64,000 nt of DNA from Setoptus koraiensis (Eukaryota > Arthropoda). The stretch lies in the NCBI GenBank assembly GCA_048013815.1, contig CM106586.1, positions 13,702,001-13,766,000 of the forward strand. Reading direction: 5' to 3'. The position numbers and the translations under genes are program-made. Shown here one piece after another: positions 1-10,100 of this stretch (the stretch's first letter is position 1; each line of letters opens with the position of its first letter). The notes under the pieces were generated by a model that was not told the origin of the DNA, searched no databases, and was given only the letters and a program-made list of their open reading frames with translations.

Positions 1-999
1 TCGATTCGATGTTAGTCGTTGTTCGATGACATAGAATAGCAAATCGAATTGTGCGCAGACAGACAAACAGTTAAAACATATGGAGCATTAGCTAGCGGAG
101 TGCGAATTGGCACAGATTCAACAAACACACACAGACAGACACGCACAGACAGGCGGAGAGTGTGCAAAACGCAATACTCCGCCATGTACAAATGGTGGTG
201 TGAGTGAGAACAGGGTCTGCATTACAGAGAGACAGGGTCCATCTTGTTTTTGTTTCACATCATCGTTATTATTTTACATTGGATTTTGCACCCTCGCTTT
301 GTGTCGCCATTTTCGATTCTATTTGTTCTATATTCTGCACACTGGATTACACACAAATGAGCCCACCAGAACGACCAACGGAATTCTAGATCATAGTTCG
401 AATTTGGTTCCAATATTCGCTAGGCCTGGATACATATTATCACATCGTCGCCACTAACTGGTAGTAGCTAATTCAGCATAGATTCAATTGGAACAACTAG
501 TATATATTACTAAATAATTACTACATTGATGCTAACTCTCATCGCGACCACAATATTTCAGAAATATCTCGGGATAAACCTCAATTTAGACCATTTTTAT
601 TATTCGATCAATTGATTGTCTATAACTGTTATTACATTCAGCTTGAGATCAATCTGAGTCACACCATCGATATTAACCCGAATCGCTGGATAATAGTAAT
701 AATATTGAATATCATCAATAAGCTAGCCCATAGGGATACAGAGCTACAGGCGGCGTCATTAAATTGACTCAACCACTTTACAATAATAAGGGAGGCGCTT
801 ATTATTGCAACACAATTACATAACAACAAACACAGTTGAACGTGCGCCTTTGCTGGCCCGGAGTGCTGGTGGATATTTCCAGTTATTGCTGACTGTATGT
901 ATTACACACTATAAACCAAGTCTGTCTTATTTGACTACGCACCCAGTTTCCTGCCGTGCCGATGCCGTTCGACTAGCTCGCTCAATACTCTCTGTCTAG

Positions 1000-1038
<39 letters not shown>

Positions 1039-2390
1039 CACACACACACACTTTTGGAACTATCGATGAGAACTTCATTATTAACAGAATCTAATTAGGC
1101 TGTAATAATTATAATAATTTCTGTTGCGCAACAACACGACTACAAGTATTCCCACAGGCAAATAAACTAAGGCATAGACTCATATTAGATAGCTGATCCA
1201 TTAAACTAACACCGTGTAATTCTTATCTCATCAAACAACTATCACCTATTAATCCATCCAGTCGTTCATTGATGAGGCACACTCAAGTATCTTCAATCAA
1301 GCCTGTTTTCTAACAACACGTTACAGGTAATGCTGTTGTAGTTCTACAATAGCTTTTCAATTTAAAAATCTTTTGGAGCCGAAACAGGGAACATCGTCTA
1401 GAACATTGGAGCAAATCGCCATCTTTTGGGATATCGTTACTCACTCAACATTAGGCATATGTCACGTTTATCACAAGCATGACGACGATGATATTTTAAG
1501 CTCGCTAATCTCCAAATAGAAGTTTTTTGTTGAAAATTCATAAGTGCAATCGTCACATTACATCAAATCTTCACAGTTAGTAAACAAATTGCTTTTCCAA
1601 GCCAGATACATAGATAGTCTGCGCCTCCATCTGGAACATGCAGTCAGCGCAGGCTCGACCACACTATTAGTCATACAACAGCTACACTGATTTTGTTGCA
1701 GCAGTCAGTCAGTCAATCAGACGACACGACACCAAAGCGGCTTGGGCAAACATTAAATCGGTATAAAAATGATTATCATCTTACTGCTGTTTAATTGTTT
1801 ATATTGATGATTATCATGATATCATCACTACTAGCTAGCTCCAACCAATGCTCAATTTACCACAATTCACTACTATCAACAACGACAATATTGGCCATAT
1901 TATTTTGGATGGTGAAAACATTGAACTATCACAAACTTGCAAGCTGTGATTGTTGTTAGTAGTTTGATGAACCACTACATCATCGATAATACAAGTAAGT
2001 TGATCAATTGAATATATCTCAACTCAATTTCTATCAGCAACATAGATAAATCTCAACTAGTATTCGATGTATCTTTCTCTTTCTTGCTAAAGCGTATGGT
2101 CTCCGAAGTGGCGTTAACTCGGACACTTCCTCTTTCAATCTTCAATTGCCAACTATATCATATAACCAATATGCTCATTCGAAGATGACATCTGAACAAA
2201 AACTATCAGAAACTTTCTTCCTCCAGTGAAGTGATCTATCCGACATATGGACAACAGATATCCATGCGTGATCATCACACAAGTGCATTAACAAATAACT
2301 AATCATTGTCTACAGACACATCCTTCTGCTAAAAGTTCGAATCAGAAAAACAAAAGAAGCACACACCCATGAAAGGATAATCTATTTCTT
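1..2390. other. Non-coding upstream part of the Atos-like locus, copy 1
   Basis: AT-rich sequence with no convincing coding frame. It may hold 5' exons or the promoter of the Atos-like gene. A GTAAGT donor-like site lies at 1995-2000 and a CAG/GTAATG-like site near 1326, but no protein supports either. A C/EBP-like decamer GTTGCGCAAC is at 1123-1132. Confidence 0.5.
1004..1051. repeat. (CA)n microsatellite, copy 1
   Basis: CA dinucleotides run with one CG interruption at 1031-1032. The partner tract at 15334-15382 has the interruption about 4 bp further left but the same total length, so repeat units were gained on one side and lost on the other between the two copies. Confidence 0.9.
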
Positions 2391-4228
2391 TTGTACTTTG
2401 ACTGGGATAGGCAACCAAATCTAGATACAGTGCAATCATTTTTTTCTCAAATTTTCAAAACGGCTGTACACGCTGATACTGACCAAGCCACTCGAGAAAC
2501 CTTGAGTGGTTCGATTGACGAAAGTGATTGGCATACCAAATGTGAAGAGTGTGATACAACTGTTATTGACGGTCCACTTACGAATATCAGTTCAATTTCA
2601 CATAAAACTATACCTTTCAAGATTGAGCATCAACTGAAGAAATGTAAACAAGTACAAAAAACAACTTTGTCTAATAACGGATCACAATCAAACCAAGATG
2701 TAGTATCTGAGGAAGGGACCAGCTCCGTCATTGACGGACCAATAAAATGTGGGTCCAACTGGGACAGTCCAGGAAAAAACAGCGACGAACGAATGATCAC
2801 ATCTAGATCAGAATTTGTGAGACAAGTTAACGACAGTTGCGATGCTCGTGATCAAAACAAAATAAGTGACAAAAGTGAATCTGAATTGTCTCACAAGCAC
2901 TTCAATTACCCTCCGAGTGATAACCAACCACCTTCAGTTAGTGATAATAAACTAGTTATGGGGCCCACTAAGTTTGAGCCAAATTTTACTGGTGATGACG
3001 GTTCATTGATATTTCAAAGCAATAAATCCAGAGTATCTGACTACTCTACCGCTCACAACGTTGTTAGTATGAAATGTGTATCGTCTTCAGCCCCTCAAGA
3101 TGTGCCTGTCGTCACAATAAATGATTTGAAAAAGAAGACTATTGATCCAAAAGACGCTAATCCATCAACTAATTGGATCACAGACCTACAAGATTTTAAC
3201 ATTAGATATGATTTCAGATGCCGCTCCATTCAGACCGACCATCTCAAGACATCTACCATAAAAGATGTACCTAGTCGTCGAGCATCATCTCTAACTTCAA
3301 ACGCGTCATCTCAACCATCTGCACCGTTACTGGGGAATCTTGAAGTAAGTCTTCATTTGTCTGAAGTTCAGACTCTGAACAGCTCTTCATCGATCTCGAA
3401 AGTTAGAGGTGTTTTCCGATCAACCACTGCCATGATACGTTCAATTTATTTAACTTGTCTACTCTTTTGAAATCACTTTACAACCAAATCCATATCATGA
3501 TTGTCATACTTAGGAAAATATTCTCAACCGGAGACTAGCACCCGTTCAAACTGTGGATGGATTTAGAGCTGAGATTAGAGCAAGTGGCTCATTTTGCCCT
3601 AGACCATTATCATCACCAGTGACTGTTTCATTCTATTGTATCGGGGACAGCTTTCCATATCTAGGTCAACTTCATTTAGGAGACAAAGGCTATCACATAC
3701 CACGCAAAGGTACACTCCAAGTCACATTGTTCAATCCATTAGGAACTGTGGTAAAGATGTTTATAGTCTTTTTCGATTTGTCGGATATGCCAGCAAATTC
3801 ACAAACCTTCCTCCGCCAGAGAACTCTCTATATGCCCAACTCATTGGGAATTCAAACTTCGATTAATAGTCATGATCCAGAGAATATTCGAAGAGTCAGA
3901 TACATAATACATTTAAGGTGGGTCCGACTCACCTTTATAGGTAGAGGTTCATCATAGTGACATATGTTTTAATGCAAACTAATGTGCCTGAACTAGCTCT
4001 CTAATGTTAACCTAAATACATGCTAATATTTATTTTTCATCGAAAACTTTTTCTCATAGATTTGTCAGCTCTAAATCTGGAAGGATTTATCTAAATGAAG
4101 ACGTGAGAATCTACATTTCTAGAAAGAGTGATCTCGACGCTGCCACAAGGATGATGACGGATCAAACCCATGAACTACGATCATTCGATGAATATCCTGA
4201 GAGTCCTAGATTTTCCACCAGATCATGA
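2391..4228 (+). CDS. Atos homolog (FAM214-like), three 3' exons, copy 1
   Basis: Exons are about 2411-3344, 3514-3917 and 4060-4228 (stop TGA at 4226). The introns are 3345-3513 (GTAAGT...TAG, phase 0) and 3918-4059 (GTGGGT...TAG, phase 2). Joining them gives the conserved Atos C-terminus in order: LLGNLE followed by ENILNRRLAPVQTVDGF, then GASG-like RASGSFCPRPL, GTLQVTLFNPLGTVVKMF, DLSDMPANSQTFLRQRTL, and SSKSGRIYLNEDVRIYISRK near the end. These match what I recall of vertebrate FAM214A/B. The first exon is mostly Ser/Asn/Asp-rich, low-complexity and probably disordered. Its true start is unknown: the frame opens at 2373, with a plausible acceptor AG at 2409-2410, so upstream coding exons are likely. 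Atos proteins are described as nuclear transcription regulators; that role is carried over from the family. It converges on SMYD4, 710 bp away. Confidence 0.85.
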
Positions 4229-4938
4229 CCTCCGCCGCTACTTTACAACAAACGATATCCAAAACAAAGCGGATGCTCTTACGTTATTATAGGTTTTTTT
4301 CAAATTGATTTCCAATCATATATATTGGAATAATAGAAATGATACTTCAAACCTACTGACGGAAGCACTGTACCGGCAATCGATTGTATCCCTCAGCTAG
4401 CCACAAAGTATACCTTTTCCATATTCAGAATGGTATTCATAGTGATTTTTACTTCGATATTGAAACGCCAAACGGTACTGTCACTCATAACAAACTGAGT
4501 TCGATACATAGTACAAGCTAGAAATTTCGCCGAAATGTTTCCATGAGAATATCTATGCAACTGTCAGTTCTATACTGGAAGACTAACCGAAAATTGTAAA
4601 TAGTTATCAACCGTTTAGTTCATTAATAATCCTACTATGTCTAGACTTACAAATATATAATCTAACAAGTGTATAGTATAACAGATATCGTGCACATTTT
4701 TAACGCCGATACAATATTACTACATAGAAAAAGAATGTTACTATTTGCATATATTGCAAATACAAAAAGAAATTATTAGCCATTGATTGTGTTCGAAAGA
4801 GATAAGTATCCTAGCTAGGATAAAGGGTGAGCGGCGTGAAAATGTGCCTGGTATCTGGATTTGAAAACCCCCTCAATAGGATGTCATTTTGAGAGTATAC
4901 CTGATTAGGTGGTACCCGGATATTTAGTTCTGTTTACA
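4229..4938. other. Spacer between convergent Atos-like and SMYD4-like genes, copy 1
   Basis: About 710 bp of AT-rich sequence between the two stop codons. It should contain both 3' untranslated regions. I see no clear AATAAA in a suitable place for either gene, no repeat and no further gene. Confidence 0.6.
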
Positions 4939-5850
4939 CTATAATTGTTCCAATATATTCTTGACTTCGCAATGCTTCTCTCTCAAGAATTGTAACTCGA
5001 TGTTGTAGAGTTGTTCTGCTTCTTTTATGTTAGTGCATGAGATGAATTCTTTTAGTCTTGATCTAGTCTCATCAATGAATGCCAGTAACTTTGAAGCCTC
5101 GTCTCGAGATTTAAAATCATTTTTCAGCAAAAAGTACTTGAAGGTTATGAGATCCATCGATTCTTTTACAACTTCGAACGATATGGGACCATAAATTCTG
5201 ATTAAATAGTCGATATGTTCATTCAAACAATCTAGCGCTAGTTGGAATTCTTTGGTCAACTTAAAATATTCATAAAGTCCTTTTCGGACCTCTACCATGA
5301 CAGGATTTTTCCAGTAGACTAAATCGGAAATCTTTTGTTTGCATTCCATCAGCTTCTTCGACTTTTGGGTGTTGCTTGACATGTGCTGGTTGGAAGTTTC
5401 GATTGAGAGCCATTTTCTCAATTCTCCTATTTGTTCCAGTCTAAGTTTGACATCGAGCTTGGTGGATTTACATTTCATGCAAGCAGAAGTATAGTCTCTA
5501 TTATATATAACAGGACCTTCGCATGAGGAACACTGCAAAGCCTTCGTTTCGTCCTCCTCGTTATTAGAGCAAGCATGACATGAGCAATCAAAATAATATT
5601 GACTTTTCAGTCTTGATTGGCGATCTTTTTTCGACATACTACGAACCGAAGGCCCGTAACAGTAACAGACTTCGTCTCCAGGTTGTATGCTCCCACCAGC
5701 TCGCACTATCATTTTGTTGTTTTGGAACATGGTCAATACATTCGGCCTACAGCTGTGATTGAGTAAACTAATCGTTGCATATATTGCAATTCCGATTGGT
5801 TTTTCGACCACATCTGAGGTTTCAGTTGATAATTCATGAAATTGTTGATC
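4939..5850 (-). CDS. SMYD4: SMYD4-like SET/MYND protein, 3' part only, copy 1
   Basis: This is the C-terminal part (about residues 486-788) of the gene that is complete at 19270-21636. The frame is open from the gap edge to the stop at 4939. It contains the SET-core NHSC motif, the GDE and YCYGP motifs and the post-SET cysteines (FDCSCHAC). One amino-acid difference from copy 2 is visible: Tyr instead of His at residue 705. The 5' half is absent only because the assembly gap begins here, so I read it as a gap-truncated allele and not a pseudogene. Confidence 0.9.
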   Translation of the reverse strand, partial: DQQFHELSTETSDVVEKPIGIAIYATISLLNHSCRPNVLTMFQNNKMIVRAGGSIQPGDEVCYCYGPSVRSMSKKDRQSRLKSQYYFDCSCHACSNNEEDETKALQCSSCEGPVIYNRDYTSACMKCKSTKLDVKLRLEQIGELRKWLSIETSNQHMSSNTQKSKKLMECKQKISDLVYWKNPVMVEVRKGLYEYFKLTKEFQLALDCLNEHIDYLIRIYGPISFEVVKESMDLITFKYFLLKNDFKSRDEASKLLAFIDETRSRLKEFISCTNIKEAEQLYNIELQFLREKHCEVKNILEQL

Positions 5851-6350
5851 NNNNNNNNNNNNNNNNNNNNNNNNNNNNNNNNNNNNNNNNNNNNNNNNNN
5901 NNNNNNNNNNNNNNNNNNNNNNNNNNNNNNNNNNNNNNNNNNNNNNNNNNNNNNNNNNNNNNNNNNNNNNNNNNNNNNNNNNNNNNNNNNNNNNNNNNNN
6001 NNNNNNNNNNNNNNNNNNNNNNNNNNNNNNNNNNNNNNNNNNNNNNNNNNNNNNNNNNNNNNNNNNNNNNNNNNNNNNNNNNNNNNNNNNNNNNNNNNNN
6101 NNNNNNNNNNNNNNNNNNNNNNNNNNNNNNNNNNNNNNNNNNNNNNNNNNNNNNNNNNNNNNNNNNNNNNNNNNNNNNNNNNNNNNNNNNNNNNNNNNNN
6201 NNNNNNNNNNNNNNNNNNNNNNNNNNNNNNNNNNNNNNNNNNNNNNNNNNNNNNNNNNNNNNNNNNNNNNNNNNNNNNNNNNNNNNNNNNNNNNNNNNNN
6301 NNNNNNNNNNNNNNNNNNNNNNNNNNNNNNNNNNNNNNNNNNNNNNNNNN
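5851..6350. other. Assembly gap (500 N)
   Basis: A run of exactly 500 N, the round number typical of a scaffold gap of unknown size. It separates copy 1 from a contig that starts exactly at the terminus of an LTR. The two edges need not be neighbours in the genome. Confidence 0.99.
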
Positions 6351-6564
6351 TGTAACGACCAAATCGTTCAGTCGGTACAAGATATACTAATATGACGCTG
6401 AGGGAGGTTTACTTTAGCTGTTAGATGTTTATTGTATGAGAGTTGAAGCACAAGTGAAGTGTTTGAGATGAATACACGCATATATAAGTGTTTACAAGTG
6501 AATATCATAAGTGAACCATGAGATGAATAGTACGTGTGTGGATAGTTACAACAGTGGCGTTACA
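6351..6564 (-). repeat. LTR of a second, different LTR element, minus orientation
   Basis: The 214-bp stretch starts TGTAACGACC and ends GGCGTTACA, so it has TG...CA ends and short inverted termini like those of the neighbouring Gypsy LTR. Inside, the sequence is different. Read on the minus strand it has a TATATA box followed by an AATAAA signal in the usual LTR order. No internal region is visible; the gap lies on one side and another LTR 4 bp away on the other. It is probably a solo LTR, or the end of an element hidden by the gap. Confidence 0.7.
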
Positions 6565-6568
6565 GCCA

Positions 6569-6837
6569 TGTAACGACCCGTTCCGTGCCGCTACTATTCA
6601 CGCACACTCCAACTGACACACCCACTGACACACCCCTTTCCCGACCACAAACACGCTACAGTTCATCATAACCCACTTCCTGTTCACACAATATATATTA
6701 CACACACAGTTACCAATAAAGATCACTCTTACGTTAGCCTTAAGACAATACACAACTCGCTATTTGCCTAATTATTTATATAAAGAACTCTCGCGTTCGT
6801 TGTCTAGATATCACCCGACATCAACCACAACGTTACA
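6569..6837 (+). repeat. 5' LTR of the Gypsy element
   Basis: 269 bp, TGTAACGACC to AACGTTACA, repeated without visible change at 13257-13525. It has an AATAAA signal at 6715-6720, TATA-like stretches near 6690 and 6776, and 7-bp inverted termini TGTAACG/CGTTACA. Confidence 0.95.
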
Positions 6838-7131
6838 TATGGCATCCCATTTCGTGACTTACTGATAAAATTCTAAGAGTCCCAATTAAAACAAAAATTT
6901 GTTGCAATCAGTGTGTTGCAGACAAAGAGAAAAAACCGTTGGAAATTTGAGCACGCTGTTAGCGCACACACGTAAGGCAATCAGCCATTTTGGGATTGCG
7001 GTGTAGCAAGACAATTTCAACATTATTCATTTGTATCGGGAGGTAGAATTGTTATCCCTAAGTAGATAAATAACTAGGGTAGGAGTTAAGAAGTCGTTAA
7101 GCAGTATTAGTCAAGGAAAAATCAACTCAAG
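6838..7131 (+). promoter_or_regulatory. Untranslated leader with candidate primer-binding site
   Basis: Lies between the 5' LTR and the gag-pol ATG. A TGG at 6840-6842 followed by CATCCCATTTCG, 2 bp after the LTR, is where a tRNA primer-binding site would be expected. I cannot match it to a named tRNA from memory, so this is placed by position only. Confidence 0.4.
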
Positions 7132-10100
7132 ATGAGTTCAGACGAAAATAATGATAAATCAGGAGTCCAGGACTCCATAAATGAAGAGAAAGTCGAGCAA
7201 ACGATTGCTGACAAACTCACTGAAACAGTTTTAGGAAAGTTAGGAGGATTGCTAAGAGAGCAATTCCAAACACTGAATCAAAGGATAGAAGCCATTGAGA
7301 AGAGCAATGCAAATGCTTCAACTCTAATAGATACGACGTATTATGATGCAGACCAAACTAGGAAAGCACAGAATAGAACGTCGACAACAAAGAAATCGGG
7401 ATCGGATCCCAAACAACCTGAAAGATTAAACGAGTGTGATGAGTCAGACTCATCGTCAATTATTAGTAATGTATCACAAGATGTGAGACCAACATTCATT
7501 ATAGCGAATACCACTGTAATACCTTTACCAGACTTCAGCGGAGAAAGACAAGACGCAAGAAAGTGGCTGAGAGGATATGAGCAAGCTTGCCAAATGAACA
7601 ATTACAGTGATCATCAGAAAATCCAATATGTAGGTTCGTGTATGAAGACCCCTAAAGCACATGCTTATTGGGTAACCGAAGTAGAAGATACCGGCATTGA
7701 TTGGACAAGATTTAAACAGACATTCCTAGAGGATCATACAGACAATAATATAAAGATAGAGCAACTTACAAAACTGTGTAATGCTAGACAGTATAGTGAA
7801 GAGACACCGATTGAATTCTACACAAGAGTGAGAAAACTTTGTAAAGATTATGACAGATACTTGCCAGATGATCGTGTCATTGAATACATCATGAAAGGAT
7901 TGAAAATACAATATGCTAATTATGTTAGAGAAAGTACAGGATCTCTAAGTAAGCTTAAAGATAGTCTCAAATCGATAAGAACTTTGAAAAATAGAGAGAG
8001 ACCTGATGATAAAACAAACAAAAGCCCCAGAAAGGAAGCTAGAGAGCAACTCAAAAAGGATGAGTGTGCTAAGTGCCACAAAACTGGTCATTGGGCAAAA
8101 GAATGTCCAGAGAATAAGAAACCAAACGATCAACCTGATAACAAAAGCACTGCCAAGGATAAAATGAAACTGAAAGTGAACCAGGTTCATACAAATGATG
8201 AAAGTGAATCAGATAAAGAATCTTCAACTGAAGAAGATACAAAATCAGTTAACAGTGAAACAGAATGTAACACCGAGACGGTCTCGGACGATTCCGAAAA
8301 TAACATAAACATGATTCAAAATAACGAACAAATCGCTATATCCAAACTCAATAATATGAGTAAATATCTAAGACAATTTGGAGAGATCAAAGTCGATGTC
8401 AAGATAAACAACATTAAAGAATGTTTACAGTTAGACTCAGGCGCAGGTATGACTGTGATCAATAAAACAAAAGCCATTAACACAAAACTCACAATATTAG
8501 ATTGGGATCACAAGCCATTCAGAGCTTTCAACAATGGAACAGTTACACCATTAGGATATTCAAGTGCTGTATTTGAATATGATGGACAGAGAAACTGTCT
8601 TATAGTAGCCATAGTAGGAGATGAATTCGATTCACTTCTAGGCAGAGATTTCATTCGAGTGTTTAACATTCCGATTGGTAGAAACGGCAAGATCTCACCA
8701 GGTGAGGATGACATAGCCATACTTAAACAAGACTTCTCAGGAAGCGAAACTGACGAAGATGAAGAAGTTAAAATTTCAGTGAAGACTGAGATACTTCTAG
8801 AACCTTTTGAGATGAAAGCAGTAGAAGTTGAGAGATCAGACGACTCGTTATGTAAAATTGAAATGAATGGTCTCCAAACTAACGAAATCAAAGGACTTTT
8901 TGTCAGCCCAGGTACAACAGAAAAAGAGAAAACATTTCGAATATTTATTCAGAACAGATCGGAACAACCGAACATACTATTTGTAAAACAAGTTATGGCA
9001 ACTGGAAGACATATTAATCCTGAACCATACAAACCCGACGACTCCGACATTATAATCAACAGTTTATCTACAATTCTTGCAACGTCTACACAACATAAAG
9101 ATAGAAAATCTATACTAGAACCAATGCTCAAAATGGATGATAGGTTATCCGTCGACCAGGTCGACGAAATGAAGAAAGGAATACTCCTATACTCAGATGT
9201 GTTCTCTATCAGTCCGACTGATTTAGGTCACGTGAAGATAACGAAACATAAGATTGAGACAGGTGACTCAAGACCAATTGCATTGAAGCCATACCGTATG
9301 GCCCATAAAGAGAAAGAAATCTTCAGAACAATGTTAGACGACATGCTGAATGCAAAAGTGGTTAGACCATCAAAAAGCCCGTGGGCATTTCCGGTCGTCC
9401 TTGTGGACAAACCAGATGGATCTAAACGATGTTGCATCGATTACCGCAAACTTAATGCAATCACAGTCCCCGACAGGTATCCGATACCTCACTGTGACGA
9501 AGCTTTAGAACTAATGTCTGGAATGAATTATTTCAGCAAGCTAGATATCACATCTATGTATTGGCAGATAGCAATGGACGAGAACGACATAGAGAAGACC
9601 TCGTTCACAACACCATTTGGATGCTACGAGTTTGTAGTAATGCCGTTTGGCTTAATGAATGCCCCAGCTACTGCAGTACGCCTCATGAATACAGTTCTCA
9701 ATGGAATGAATGGAGAATATGTCTTCGTTTATTTCGATGACATTTTGATATTTAGTGAAACATTTGAAGAACACCTAATTCACGTACAACATGTTCTTAT
9801 GGCATTAAGAGAATACAACATAAAACTAAAACCAACCAAATGTTCATTCGGATTAGCAAGCACTTCCTTCTTAGGTAACCATATATCCTCGGTTGGAATC
9901 AAACCAGATCCAGAGAGATCATCAGATGTAGAGAAATTCGAACAACCTAAAAATGTTACGCAGGTTAAGAGTTTCTTAGGCCTATGTAATTACTATAGAA
10001 GATTTGTGAAGAACTTCGCTATGATTGCAAAACCGATGAACGATCTCACAAAAAAGAATATCAAGTTCCAATGGGATTTGAGCTGCCAGGCAGCCTTCGA

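Larger units (their letters stand above)
1..5850. repeat. Copy 1 of a duplicated locus (matches 14332-20181)
   Basis: Every base here has its partner 14,331 bp downstream, with no net insertion or deletion over 5,850 bp. By eye I see about 14 single-base differences (for example near 487, 578, 3726, 4348, 5159 and 5713) and a shifted G in a CA microsatellite. That is roughly 0.25 percent, which is allele-like. The copy ends exactly at the N gap. The left boundary is unknown because the match is already running at base 1. I infer a haplotype duplicate left by assembly; a very recent true duplication is the alternative. Confidence 0.9.

Noticed and set aside
107-457. 116-codon frame present in both copies of the locus
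   Set aside because: It begins at TTG and has an unnatural composition with many Thr, Cys and Phe residues. It is most likely 5' non-coding sequence.
397-2345. GTTCGAAT words resembling a tRNA B box (near 397 and 2334)
   Set aside because: No matching A box or acceptor stem at the right distance.
6569-6837. TATATAAAG near 6776 as the LTR promoter
   Set aside because: It lies downstream of the AATAAA signal, the reverse of the usual order, so I would not call it the promoter over the TATA-like stretch near 6690.
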